This document shows positions 42,670 to 53,454 of a stretch of DNA of 64,000 nucleotides, one piece after another. The DNA is taken from contig NC_080539.1 in NCBI RefSeq assembly GCF_028640845.1, positions 371,239,733 through 371,303,732 on the forward strand. Direction: 5' to 3'. Position numbers and translations under genes: made by a program. The notes below the pieces were generated by a model. It made no database searches and was not told the DNA's origin. It saw only the letters and a program-made list of their open reading frames with translations. This DNA is from Ahaetulla prasina. Its lineage: Eukaryota > Chordata > Lepidosauria > Squamata > Colubridae. Position 1 is the stretch's first letter, and every line of letters starts with the position of its first letter.

Positions 42670-42781
42670 TCAACCTTGGCAACCTTAAGATGGGTGGACT
42701 TCAACTCCCAGAATTCCCCAGCCAGTATTTCAACTCCCAGAATTCCCCAGACAACATGGGGAATAGCTGGGAAGGTCCCAA
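42670..42781. mobile_element. Foldback hAT MITE fragments
   Basis: 'tctcaaccttggcaaccttaag...gacttcaactcccagaattccccagccag' then a second half-arm 'ttcaactcccagaattccccagac'. Confidence 0.65.
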
Positions 42782-42935
42782 ATGGTGATCACGTGACCCC
42801 AGGACATTGCAACCATAATAAATACATGCGGGTTGCCAAATCTCCAAATTCTGATCCCTTGACCGTGGGGATGCTGTGATGGTCGTAAGTGCGAGGAGTC
42901 CAGTCATCAGTCACTGTTTCAGTTGCCTAAGTTGA
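42782..42935. mobile_element. Tc1/mariner-like MITE, internal/right part
   Basis: 'gatcacgtgaccccaggacattg', 'ggttgccaaatctcc', 'ccgtggggatgctgtgatgg' and 'gtcactgtttcagttgcc'. Confidence 0.75.
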
Positions 42936-42952
42936 GAAACCCTGAGCCAGGG

Positions 42953-43080
42953 GTGAAATCGAAATTTCTTTCCTACCGGTTCTGTGGGCGTGGCTTGGTG
43001 GGGCGTGGCTTAGTGGTGGTGGGTCCTGTGACTGGGTGGGCGTGGCTTTGTGACTAGGAGGATCAGAAGACAGAAACTCA
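42953..43080. mobile_element. hAT-like element, left end only
   Basis: 'caggggtgaaatcgaaatttc...ctaccggttctgtgggcgtgg' matches the left end of the element at 55138. It is cut off by the L2 at 43081. Confidence 0.6.
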
Positions 43081-44065
43081 CTTATTATTTATTATTTATT
43101 AATCCAATTTCTATACCGCCCTTCTCCCGAAGGACTCAGGGCAGTTTACAGCCATATTAAAAAGACAAAAATACACATAATATAAATAACAAATTAAAAA
43201 CATTTAAAACGAATATTATTTATTGGCCAAATTACTAAAACGGTCAAAACCGACTCAAAACCCTTTAAAATTTAAAAACTATAATTAAAAATACATTTAA
43301 AATACATTTAGGCTAGTCCCGCACGATGAAATAATAAAGTTTTTAATTCCCGCTTGAAGGTTCGGAGGTCGGGGAGTTGGCGTAACCCCGGAGGTAACTC
43401 GTTCCAAAGAGCCGGTGCCGCCACAGAGAAGGCTCTCCCTCTGAAGGCCGCCAACCGACATTGTTTGGTCGACGGCACCCTGAGCAGGCCCACTCTGTGG
43501 GAGCGCACAGGTCGTTGGGAGGCTATCGGTGGCAGAAGGCGGTCTCGTAAATACCCTGGTCCTAAGCCATGGAGCGCTTTGAAGGTGGTCACTTACACCT
43601 TGAATTGCACCCGGAAGGCTACCGGCAGCCAGTGCAGGCCACGCAGGATGGGTGTTATATGGGAGCAACGTGGTGCTCCCTCTATTACCCGCGCAGCCGC
43701 ATTCTGGACTAACTGGAACCTCCTGGTGCTCTTCAAGGGGAGCCCCATGTAGACAGCATTGCAATAGTCCAGGCGAGAGGTAACGAGGGCGTGAGTGACC
43801 GTGCATAAGGAGTCCCGGTGAAGGAAGGGGCGCAACTGGCGAATCAGGCGAACCTGATAAAATGCTCCCCTGGTGACGGCCGTCAAATGTTCTTCTAAAG
43901 ACAGCTATCGTCCAGGAGAATGCCCAAGTTGCACACCCTTCCCCTGGGGGCCAATACTTCACCCCCAACAGTCAGCGAAGGCGAAAGCTGGCTGTACCGG
44001 GACGCCGGAACCCACAGCCACTCTGTCTTGGTCGGGTTGAGCTGGAGCCTGTTCCTCCCCATCCA
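43081..44065 (-). mobile_element. L2-like LINE, C-terminal ORF2 region and 3' UTR (985 bp)
   Basis: Antisense frames 43308-43592 and 43593-43886 together cover the LINE C-terminus ('TSRLDYCNAVYMGLPL', 'LQLVQNAAARVIEG', 'FKALHGLGPGYLRDRL', 'ALWNELPPGLRQLPD'), separated by a stop. Upstream codons reach a 'KTEWLWV' motif typical of the region after the RT core. Frame breaks and stops show that it is inactive and older than the copy at 31918. Confidence 0.9.
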
Positions 44066-44135
44066 CTAACAATGTCCTGCTGGAGCAGGGTTGGATTAGA
44101 TGACCTCCAGGTCCCTTCCAGCCCTGGATTATCCT
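44066..44135 (+). mobile_element. CR1 LINE 3' terminus
   Basis: 'tgctggagcagggttggattagatgacctcc...tcccttccagccctg' is the CR1 3' end. Confidence 0.75.
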
Positions 44136-44164
44136 CTGAAGCTGGGTCTAGTGCCAGGTTTGTA

Positions 44165-44315
44165 GTCCTTCCTTCCTCTCCTTTTTCCTCCCTCCCTCCC
44201 TCCCTTCCTTTCTCTCTTTCTCTCTCTCTCTTTCCTTCCTTCCTTCCTTCCTTCCTTCCTTCCTTCCTTCCTTCCTTCCTTCCTTTCTTTCTTTCTTTCT
44301 CTCTCTCTCTCTCAT
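44165..44315. repeat. (CCTT)n/(CT)n tract
   Basis: About 150 bp of C/T repeats. Confidence 0.95.
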
Positions 44316-44412
44316 GAACCCCCCAACCCCCCCATTTTTTGCCTGCACACCCCATTTTTTGCCTAGCAGGCTTCAGCTTGTTTACCTTTTAAAAAATGCT
44401 TTTAAAAAGAAA
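44316..44412. mobile_element. hAT-like element interior, left part
   Basis: 'cccattttttgcctgcacaccccattttttgcc' and 'tttaccttttaaaaaatgctttta' pair with sequences at 44925-45010. CR1 plus its satellite separates them. Confidence 0.4.
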
Positions 44413-44636
44413 AGCTTCTAATCAAGGAGAGAAGCAACTTAGAACTAAGGAGAAATTTCCTGACAGTGAGAACAATTAATCAGTGGAACGACTTGCCTGC
44501 AGAAGTTGTGAATGCACCAACACTGGAAATTTTTTAAGAAAATGTTGGATAACCATCTGTCTGAGATGGTGTAGAGTTTCCTGCCTGGGCAGGGGGTTGG
44601 ACTAGAAGACCTCCAAGGTCCCTTCCAACTCTGATA
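44413..44636 (+). mobile_element. CR1 LINE 3' end
   Basis: 'tctaatcaaggagagaagcaac...gttggactagaagacctcc...ttccaactctg' followed directly by (ATATT)n. Confidence 0.9.
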
Positions 44637-44906
44637 TTATATTATATTATATTATATTATATTATATTATATTATATTATATTATATTATATTTTATTAT
44701 ATTATATTATATTATATTATATTATATTATATTATATTATATTATATTATATTATATTATATTATATTATATTTATTATATATTATATAATATTTATTAT
44801 ATGTTTTGTTATGTTATGTTATGTTATGTTATGTTATGTTATGTTATGTTATGTTATGTTATGTTATGTTATGTTATGTTATGTTATGTTATGTTATGTT
44901 ATGTTA
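44637..44906 (+). repeat. (ATATT)n then (ATGTT)n array at a CR1 3' end
   Basis: About 30 ATATT units, a short irregular junction, then about 20 ATGTT units. It begins exactly where the CR1 3' terminus ends. Confidence 0.97.
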
Positions 44907-45157
44907 TTTCAGGCGCCTCAGCCGGGATTATCAAAGCCTTGTTTTAACCCTTTAAAAGCATTTTTTAGCAACCTCTTCGGCCAGAGGTTGTTAAAAAAAT
45001 GCTTTAAAAGTATATAAAAAAAGGCTCTGACGATCGTGTGGCTCAGCTGGGCATGGGGGGGGGACAGGGATTTTTGCTACTGGTTCTCCGAACCACCCGC
45101 TGCCATTGCTACCGGATCGACTGATCCTATCCGAACTGGGAGTATTTTACCCCTGCC
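44907..45157. mobile_element. hAT-like element interior/right end with a long hairpin
   Basis: 44950-45010 is a strong inverted repeat: ctttaaaagcattttttagc...agaggttg, a short loop (tcggcc), then the complement. It ends '...gggagtattttacccctg' with element-like terminal CTG. Confidence 0.5.
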
Positions 45158-45429
45158 CTGAGCTAAAGCATTTTTGAATGGATAGAAATATTCTATTCAA
45201 TATTTAGTTTGGGTTGTCATTTTTATTGCACCAGAATTTTTCTGATTTCCATCACATTTTACCTACATAACATAGAACAGCAGGCCTTCATGGCTCGGTT
45301 ATTAGCTAGATTATTTATTTATCTATATTCTCTCTATTATTTTTGCAACTAACTAAAAGGCAGTGAGTGAAACTACCTTTCTTCTCTTATTCCCCCCCCT
45401 CCCCTTGTAACAACAACTCTGTGAGGTAG
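45158..45429. other. Unique AT-rich sequence
   Basis: Nothing recognised. Confidence 0.4.
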
Positions 45430-45715
45430 GTTGTCTGAGAAAGGTGGGACTAGAATTCACCCTCTTCCTGCTGATTGGCCCAAAGACACCCTGCTGGCTT
45501 TCATGCTTAAGGCGGAACTAGAACTCACTGTCTCCTGGGGATTGGTCCAAAATCACCCAGCTGGCTTTCATATCTAAGGCAGGACTAGAACTCACAGTCT
45601 CCTGGGGATTAGCCCAAAGTCACCCAATTGGCCTTCATGCTTAAGGTGGGACTAGAACTCACTGTCTCCTGGGGATTGGTCCAAAATCAGCCAGTTGGCT
45701 TTCACAACTAATTTT
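45430..45715 (-). repeat. 66-bp tandem repeat, ~4 units (same family as 26 kb)
   Basis: Units 'ggactagaactcactgtctcctggggattggtccaaaatcacccagctggctttcat' are the reverse complement of the 25962-26712 repeat. Confidence 0.9.
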
Positions 45716-45777
45716 AGGTGTTTTTCTTTGTTTGTGCTTGACTAGGTGAAAATTGTATTTTATTATGTAATTTTTTT

Positions 45778-46042
45778 TATTTTATTTTTTTTGAATTTAT
45801 ATCCTGCCCTTCTCCGAAGACTCAGGGCGGCTTACACTGTGTTAAGCAATAGTCTTCATCCATTTGTATATTATATACAAAGTCAACTTTTATTACCCCC
45901 AAAAATCTGGGTCCTCATTTTACCTACCTTATAAAGGATGGAAGGCTGAGTCAACCTTGGGCCTGGTGGGACTTGAACCTGCAGTAATTGCAAGCAGCTG
46001 TGTTAATAACAGACTGCTTTAGTCTGTTGAGCCACCAGAGGC
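45778..46042 (-). mobile_element. tRNA-derived SINE with L2-like tail (MIR-type organisation)
   Basis: On the minus strand: a head with 'ggtggctcaacagacta' (A-box-like) and 'ggttcaagtcccacc' (B box, 45965-45979), a body with 'ccttccatcctttataagg' and 'aaaatgaggacccagat', and the tail 'ccgccctgagtcttcggag' shared with the L2 elements here. The exact family name is not known to me. Confidence 0.8.
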
Positions 46043-46204
46043 TAACAAATAAAAGCAATGAAGCATTTTTTTAAAAAAACATCCCTTAAAAAAATAAGGG
46101 AATGAATAAAACAGCAGCCAGTTGAAACAGCTCCGAACAGCAGCTGGCAGCAGCTGGATTCCTAAGGACAGAGAGCTGAGGTCCATCCAGCTTAATGGGA
46201 ACAA

Positions 46205-46727
46205 AATAGAATAGAATAGAACAGAACAGAATAGAATAGAATTTTTTATTGGCCAAGTGTGATTGGACACACAAGGAATTTGTCTTGGTGCATACGCTCT
46301 CAGTGTACATAAAAGAAAAGATACCTTCATCAAGGTACAACATTTACAACACAATTGATGGTCAATATATCAATATAAATCATAAGGATTGCCAGCAACA
46401 AAGTTACAGCCATACAGTCATAAGTGGGAAGAGATTGGTGATGGGAGCTATGAGAAGATTAATAGTAGTGCAGATTTAGTAAATAGTTTGACAGTGTTGA
46501 GGGAATTATTTGTTTAGCAGAGTGATGGCCTTCGGGGGGAAAACTGTTCTTGTGTCTAGTTGTTCTGGTGTGCAGTGCTCTATAGCGTCGTTTTGAGGGT
46601 AGGAGTTGAAACAGTTTATGTCCGGGATGTGAGGGATCTGTAAATATTTTCACGGCCCTCTTCTTGATTCATGAAGTATACAGGTCCTCAATGGAAGGTA
46701 GGTTGGTAGCAATTATTTTTCTGCAGT
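46205..46727 (-). mobile_element. CR1/L3-type LINE, ORF2 C-terminus and 3' end
   Basis: (AGAAT)n tail with AGAAC variants, the conserved 3' UTR, then minus codons 'DPSHPGHKLFQLLPSKRRYR' and 'ALHTRTTRHKNS' typical of a LINE ORF2 end. One frameshift follows. 5'-truncated. Confidence 0.9.
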
Positions 46728-47110
46728 GAAGTTTTATAATTCAGAGTGGGGAAAAGGAAGTAGTTATACAGTCCTCTAACTAACTAACATAACTATGGAG
46801 GAGGAGGAGGAGGAGGAGGGAAGAACTGACGAGGGCCTCAGTACAGTACAACGTTAGAAAAAGAAATGTTAGGAAAAAATCGTCTCCCATTTCAAATCTG
46901 TAAATACAATCTGTTGCTTTAAAATAAAATTTAAAAAAACCCAAGCAATTAGAGAGAGAAAAGGAGGAAGGGAATAGAACATCTTGTAGCAAATTGGTTT
47001 TATTTATATTCACAGTAACTCCTTAGGGCACTATTTTTTTTTAACTTGGCAGCTTGAAAATGCGCGGACTTCAACTCCCAGAATTCCCTAGCTTAGCCTA
47101 TATAGGCCGG
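46728..47110. other. Unique sequence with (GGA)n and a hAT arm scrap
   Basis: (GGA)n at 46798-46818; 'gacttcaactcccagaattccctag' near 47068 is a foldback arm. No gene recognised. Confidence 0.4.
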
Positions 47111-47246
47111 TGTTTATCAACCCTAGCCTCTTTTCAGGTGTGTGGACTTCAATTCCCAGAATTCCCCCAGCCACCATGGGGGATGAAGAATTCTGGGAAT
47201 TGAAGTCCACACATCTTCAAGTGGTCAAGATTGAGAAAAATCACTT
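47111..47246. mobile_element. Foldback hAT MITE, diverged
   Basis: 'cggtgtttatcaaccctagc...gacttcaattcccagaattcccccagcc' and the complementary arm 'gaattctgggaattgaagtcc...gattgagaaaaatcac'. Confidence 0.75.
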
Positions 47247-47537
47247 TAGGACAATGGGGAAACGTTGATGAAAATGAACCAAAGGTCTTCTTCCAACACA
47301 GAGCTGGGTAAAGGACCCTTAAGGCCATCCAGCCTAACCCCCTTTCTCAGTGCCGGGATTCAGATTAAAACATCCCAAACTGATGGTGGTTTAGCCTCAG
47401 TTTGAACACAGGCACTGAAGGGAAGACTGTGAACTCCTTTTTTGGGGGGGTTATTTTTCCTCTGAGCAATTGGGAGTTTTCTGAATCAGCTTTTCTATAA
47501 TTTGAATTTGTTGTTCAACCTCCTGCATTCTCTGGAT

Positions 47538-48329
47538 CAGAGGTCACCAACTGGTGGTCTGTGGACCACTGGTGGTCCACGAGAAAATTTTGGTGGTCCG
47601 CAGAAAAATTATTTGCATTTTTTTATATTGCACTCAATCAGGGGTCCTCAAACTATGGCCCCTGGGACAGATACGTGCAATGAACGTTTGTGTTGCTGCA
47701 GAGAGTCTCCCCCTTTGGGGTCTTTTTGTGTGGGTTGGAGGGGGGGAGAAATTCCGACTTGGGGTCTGTTTCAGTCTCTTGGTGAAGAGTGAAGGCTTTG
47801 GGTGAAGGCTGGAGGGAAGAGCTGCTGGTGGCGAAGAGCCGGAGGGCCTCGTTCCAGTGGGACTGCCTCATGGCCTGGAACTGGCTGACCATCTCAGCCC
47901 GCTGAGCCTCCAGGCGCCGGTACCTGGCCTTGCATTCCTGCAGGTCTTCCCCCTGCTTGGAAAGTCTATGCTCCTAGTCCTCAGTGAGGTGCTTCTGCTG
48001 AGCCTCCTTCTCGGTCAGATCAAATTTAAACTGAGCCAGCTGTTTTGCCAACTCTTTCTCGTGGTGGCTACTTAGCTCCAATAACTGCGTCCTGTCAGGG
48101 CCCTAAGGAGCCCGAGCGGGCAGGTGAGGAGTGGCTGGGAGGGGAGGGGTGAGTAGAGGCCGGGCGAGGCGCCCCTCAACGTGACAGTGAGTTGGCCACA
48201 CCCACCCAGTCACATGACCACCTAGCCACGCCCACCCAGCGGGTCATTAGGCAGATCATATTAGGGGTCAGTGGGATTTAAAATTATGAATTTAGTGGTC
48301 CCTGAAGTCCGAAAGGTTGGGGATCCCTG
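47538..48329. mobile_element. hAT-like nonautonomous element with captured gene fragment
   Basis: Left end cagaggtcaccaactggtgg and right end ...aaaggttggggatccctg are imperfect inverted repeats. Flanks CTCTGGAT (47530-47537) and CCCTGGAA (48330-48337) match in 6 of 8. A second hAT-type end (caggggtcctcaaactatgg) lies internally at 47639, so the element may be composite. 'ggccacacccacccagtcac' is shared with other squamate nonautonomous elements. The interior minus strand reads as a coiled-coil protein. Confidence 0.75.
47653..48096 (-). pseudogene. Coiled-coil protein gene fragment inside a hAT element
   Basis: On the minus strand one frame stays open for about 147 codons apart from a single TAG (47974-47976). 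It begins DRTQLLELSSHHEKELAKQL, continues through a Glu/Gln/Lys/Arg-rich heptad-like region (including LTEKEAQQKHLTED, then the stop, then LQECKARYRRLEAQRAEMVS) and ends after QFQAMRQSHWNEALRLF in a Ser/Pro-rich tail. The composition and heptads look like a centrosomal or cytoskeletal coiled-coil protein, but I cannot name the parent gene. No introns are visible, so the fragment is either one exon or was captured as RNA. The stop and absence of a start argue against function here; other copies of the family may be open. Confidence 0.6.
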
Positions 48330-48334
48330 CCCTG

Positions 48335-48853
48335 GAATCTTCCTCACACCTCCTCTCCTTTCCTTTTCTCCCCTCCCCTCCCCTCTCTCCTTCCTCCCTC
48401 CTTCCCTCTCTTTGTCCTTTCCTCTCCCCTCTTCTCCTTCCCCTCCCTCTCTTCCCCTCACACCTCCTCTCCTTTTCTCTCCTCCCCTCCCTCCTTCCTC
48501 CTTCCTCCCTCTCTTTGTCCTTTCCTCTCCCCTCTCCTCCTTCCCCTCCCTCTCTTTCTCATACCTCCTCTCCTTTCCTTTTCTCCCCTCCCCTCCTCTC
48601 TCTCCTTCCTCCTTCCCTCCCTCCCTCTCTTTGTCCTTTCCCCTCTCCTCCTTCCCCTCCCTCTCTTACTCACACACTCCTCCCCTCTCTCCTTCCTCCT
48701 TCCCTCTCTCTGTCCTTTCCTCTCCCCTCTCCTCCTTCCCTTCCCTCTCTTCCCCTCACACCTCCTCTTCTCCTCTCTCCTTCCTCCTTCCCACCCTCCC
48801 TCTCTCCCTCTTTTTGTCTCTCCTCCTCCTCTCTCCTCCCCTCCCCTCTTTCC
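48335..48853. repeat. Polypyrimidine tract with ~100-bp higher-order repeats
   Basis: 'ttcctccctctctttgtcctttcctctcccctctcctccttcccctccctctct' type blocks recur about five times (48400, 48500, 48620, 48710, 48790), each containing 'tttgtcc' or a variant. Confidence 0.95.
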
Positions 48854-49359
48854 CAGCATCAGAACTCTCTCCAGGGAGCAGCTGGCACTTCGTCTCACTT
48901 GCATCACTGGTCTAAAATATGATAATTTGAAGCTGGTCATTTGTGCCTCCAGTGAGAACTCCGTGTGCGATTTGTTTCCATCTGTTTGTGTGTCCTTGGC
49001 TATCTGCTGCGGTATTTTCAGGCGCCTTCTCCAACCCCCAGAGCACAACACCAACAACCCAAGCAGTGAACTAAGCAGCCTTTCTCTCGTTTTGCATCGC
49101 AGATTCTGCCCTCCTGGCAGCGTCTTAAAACTAGCCAGGGCATCATGGCCTAATTATTATTATTTTTTTATGGACACAGAGGACTATATTAATCCAAGAA
49201 TCCCTAAAGCATCGATTTCACCCCTTTGGCTAAGGATCCAAACATTGTTCTGGTTGTCCATCATAGGGACTAGAAACCTGAATAATTCAAACCGTAGGAG
49301 AGCTTTGATCCAGCTGCCAGGAGAAAGAACTTTTATCTTCCCCCCAAAAAAACATCCTA
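48854..49359. other. Unique sequence
   Basis: No gene or element recognised. Confidence 0.4.
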
Positions 49360-49768
49360 AGCAGTTAGTCCTCGACTTACAACCACAACTGAGCCCTGTT
49401 GCTAAGCGAGGCATTTGTTCGCTGACTTTTTTTGCCCCCTTTTTTTACGACGTTTCTTGCCGCAGTTGTTAAGTGAACCACCGCAGTTGTTAACGACACA
49501 ATTCTTACCTGAAACTGCCTCCCCTCCCCTCCCCTCCCTCCTGTTGACTTTGCTTGTCAGAAGGTCGCAAAGGGGATCACGCAAAACGGGACGTTGCGAC
49601 TGTCATGAATATGAGCCAGTTGCTAAGGATCTGGATTTTAATCACACGACCATGGGGATGCTGCAGTAGTTGTAAGTGTGAAAAATGGTCATAAAGTCAC
49701 TTTTTTTTCCAGTACAGTTATAATTTTGAATGATCACTAAATAAATTGTTGTAAGTCAAGGACTACCG
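49360..49768. mobile_element. Tc1/mariner-like MITE, near full length
   Basis: 'tagtcctcgacttacaaccac' to 'gttgtaagtcaaggactacc', with 'gtcagaaggtcgcaaagggg' and 'accatggggatgctgcag'. Confidence 0.85.
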
Positions 49769-49824
49769 GGACTAGTTAGTAGGAAGGGAGTTTTTAAATT
49801 AGTTTACAATAGTTTAAATTATTT

Positions 49825-50112
49825 ATTAGAAGAGGGAGTCAAGCTATTCTCCAAAGCACCTGAGGGCAGGACAAGAAGCAACGGGTGGAAACTAATCAAA
49901 GAGAGAAGCAGCTAGAACTAAAGAGAAATTTTCTGACAGTTAGAGCAATTAATCAGTTGAATAACTGGCCTCCAGAAGTCGCAAATGCTCCATGACTGGA
50001 AGTTTTTAAGAAGAGATTGGACAGCCACTTGTCTGAAATGGGGTAGGGTATTCTGCCTGAGCAGGGGGTTGGACTAGAAGACCTCCAAGATCCCTTCCAA
50101 CTCTGTTAATCT
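49825..50112 (+). mobile_element. CR1 LINE 3' end immediately upstream of the satellite
   Basis: 'gaagagggagtcaagctattctcc...ttggactagaagacctccaag...cttccaactctg'. The next bases start the 2.7 kb pentanucleotide array. Confidence 0.9.
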
Positions 50113-52815
50113 ACTCTACTCTACTCTACTCTACTCTACTCTACTCTACTCTTTTCTATTCTGTTCTGTTCTATTCTATTCTATTCTACCCTACCCTACC
50201 CTACCCCACCCCACTCTATTCTATTCTATTCCATTCCATTCCATTTGCTATTCTATTCTATTCTATTCTATTCTATTCTATTCTATTCTATTCTATTCTA
50301 TTCCACTCCATTCCATTCCATTGTTTCTATTCTATTCTATCCTACCCTACCCTACCCTACTTTATATTACCCTACCCACCCTATCCTATTCTATTCTACC
50401 CTACCCTACCTACCCTTCTCTAGTCTATTCTACCCTACCCTACCCTATTCTATTCTATTCTATCCTATCCTATCCTATCCTATCCTATCCTATCCTATCC
50501 TATCCTACCCTACCCTACCCCACCCCACTCTATTCTATTCCATTCCATTCCATTTTCTATTCCATTCCATTCCATATTCTATTCTGTTCTATTCTATTCT
50601 ATTCTATTCTATTCTATTCTATTCTATTCCACTCCATTCCATTCCATTGTTTCTATTCTATTCTATTCTACCCTACCCTACCTACCCTTCTCTAGTCTAT
50701 TCTACCCTACCCTACCCTATTCTATTCTATCCTATCCTATCCTATCCTATCCTATCCTATCCTATCCTATCCTATCCTACCCTACCCTACCCCACCCCAC
50801 TCTATTCTATTCCATTCCATTCCATTTTCTATTCCATTCCATTCCATATTCTATTCTGTTCTATTCTATTCCATTCCATTCCATTCCATTCCATTCCATT
50901 CCATTCCATTCTATTCCATTGTTTCTATTCTATTCTACCCTACCCTGCCCTGCCCTGCCCTACTTTATATTACCCTTCCCACCCTACCCTATTCTATTCT
51001 ACCCTACTCTACCCGATTCTATTCTATTCTATCCTATCCTATCCTACCCTACCCTACCCCACCCCACTCTATTCTATTCCATTCCATTTTCTATTCTATT
51101 CTATTCCATTCCATTCCATTCCATTCCATTCCATTCCATTCCATTCCATTCCATTGTTTCTATTTTATTCTATCCTACCCTACCCTACTCTATCTTATCC
51201 TACCCTATCCTACCCTATTCTATTCTAGTCTATTCTACCCTACCCTACCCTACTCTACTCTATTCTATTCTATTCTATTCTATTCTATTCTATTCTATTC
51301 TATTCTATTCTATTCTATCCTACCCTACCCTGTTCTATTCTACCCTACCCTACCCTACCCTATCCTAATCTATTCTATTCTGTTCTGTCCTGCCTGCCCT
51401 GCCTGTTCTGTTCTGCCTACCCTGCCTACCCTGTTCTGTTCTATTGTATTCTGTTCTATTCTATTCTATTCTATTCTGTTCTGTTCTGTTCTGTTCTATC
51501 CTGCCCTAATTCTGTTCTATTCTGTTCTGTTCTATTCTATTCTGTTCTATTCTATTCTGTTCTGCCTACCCTGCCTACCCTATTCTATTCTATTCTGCCC
51601 TGCCTACCCTGCTCTGTTCTATTCTGTCCTATCCTGTCCTGCTTTGTTCTATTCTGTTCTATTCTGCCTACCCTGCCTGTTCTAGTCTATTCTGCCTACC
51701 CTGCCCTACCCTGCCCTGCCTGCTCTAATCTGTTCTGTTCCATACTGCCCTGCCCTGCTCTGTTCTGTTCTATCCTGCCCTGCCCTGCTTTGTTCTATTC
51801 TGTTCTGCTCTGCCCTGCCCTGCCCTGCCCTGCCTGTTCTGTTCTGGTCTGTTCTGCCCTGCCTGCCTACCCTGCCTATTCTGCCCTGCCTGTTCTGTTC
51901 TGGTCTATTCTGCCCTGCCTACCCTGCCCTGCCCTGCCTGTTCTGCTCTATTCTATTCTATTCTGTTCTGTTCTGTTCTGTTCTGTCCTGCCCTGCCCTG
52001 CCCTGCCTGCTCTATCTTGTCCTATCCTGTCCTGTCCTGTCCTGTCCTGTCCTATCCTGTCCTGTCCTGTCCTGTCCTGTCCTGTTCTGGTCTGTTCTGT
52101 CCTGCCCTACCCTGCCTGTTCTGTTTTGTTCTGTTCTGCCTACCCTGCCCTGCCTGCTCTGTTCTGTTCTGTTCTGTTCTGTCCTGCCTGCCCTGCCTGT
52201 TCTGTTCTGTCCTGCCCTGCCTGCCTGTTCTGTTCTGTTCTGTTCTGTTCTGTTCTGTTCTGCCCTGCCCTGCCCTGCCTATCCTGTTCTAATCTATGCT
52301 GCCTTGCCCTGCCTGCTCTGTTCTATTCTGTTCTGTCCTGCCTGCCCTGCTTTGTTCTGTTCTGTTCTATTCTGTTCTATTCTGTTCTGTTCTATTCTAC
52401 CCTACCCTGTTCTGGTCTGTTCTGTTCTGTCCTGCCCTGCCTGCCCTGCCCTGCCCTCGGCTGCCCCTACCCTACTCTATTCTATTCCATACTACCCTAC
52501 CCTACTCTACTCTACTCTATTCTATTCTATTCTATTCTATTCTATTCTATTCTATTCTACCCTACCCTACCCTACTTTATTCTATTCTATTCTATTCTAT
52601 TCTATTCTATTCTATTCTATTCTATTCTACTCTACCCTACCCTACCCTACCCTACCCTATTCTATTCTAGTCTATTCTACCCTACCCTACCCTACTCTAT
52701 TCTATTCTATTCTATCCTACCCTACCCTACTTTATTCTATTCTATTCTATTCTACTCTACCCTACCCTACCCTACCCTACCCTATTCTATTCTGTTCTAT
52801 TCTATTCTATTCTAT
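50113..52815 (+). repeat. 2.7 kb pentanucleotide satellite (ATTCT, ACCCT, ATCCT, GTTCT, GCCCT)
   Basis: It starts as (CTACT)n, then domains rich in ATTCT/ATTCC/ACCCT/ATCCT (50150-51370), a GC-richer domain of GTTCT/GCCCT/GCCT (51370-52460), and ATTCT/ACCCT again (52460-52815). The marker 'ttgtttctat' occurs at about 50321, 50647, 50919 and 51154, so multi-unit blocks of ~235-326 bp have been duplicated. Long ORFs reading FYSILFYS or LPCPALPC are not genes. Confidence 0.98.
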
Positions 52816-53454
52816 AGAAATGGTTCCAGCCCTGAGCACAAAAATTGTGGTTTACAGCTGAGAGTAAGGTGGAGTGGGGTGTGACGGATGTTGAAGGCTT
52901 AATGAAGCGAAAAATGTCTCTCTGTGCGTGCGTGCGTGCGCGTGTGTGTGTACACGGGGCGTCTGAGGCTGCGAAGAAAAGGGGGATCGGACGGGGGATC
53001 CGGAGAGGTTTCCCTAATGCTGGAAGAAGAAAAAAGAGAAAACAAATAAAAATCCAAGGCTCTTCCTGGAAGACGCGATCTGGGATTCCTCTTGCAGAAG
53101 AAAAGAGGCGAGGCGAGGCGCGCGTGGGGCGATGTATCTACGCGGCGCCTCGGAGCCATCCCGAGTTTCCGACGGGAGATAAGGGATCCCCGGAGGATGG
53201 AGGGAGGGAGGGAGGATGGGCAGGGGGTGGGAAGGAGACGGAGAGGAGGGGAATTGGCGGGGGAAGGGGGAAAGGGTTGCGGGAGGAGGGCTGGAGGAAA
53301 ACCTTTTCCTCTTTACAAAAACCACCCCTTTCTCTGGGGCCCTTAAATCCGATATCTCCCCCATCTCTTTTCTCCAGAAGAGAATCCAAGGCTTGGTGGT
53401 GGTGGGGGAGCTTTATTCTCCCCCTCGGAGGCAGGCAGAGAGGAGGGGGAGGGG
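52816..53454. other. CpG-rich unique stretch
   Basis: CpGs are dense at 52925-53175 (e.g. gcgaggcgcgcgtggggcg). It might be a small CpG island or promoter for a neighbouring transcript. No ATG-plus-donor or acceptor-bounded exon stands out. Confidence 0.4.

Noticed and set aside
50245..52884. Frames of 327 and 364 residues reading FYSILFYS and LPCPALPC
   Set aside because: Pure translations of the pentanucleotide satellite, open in several frames at once.
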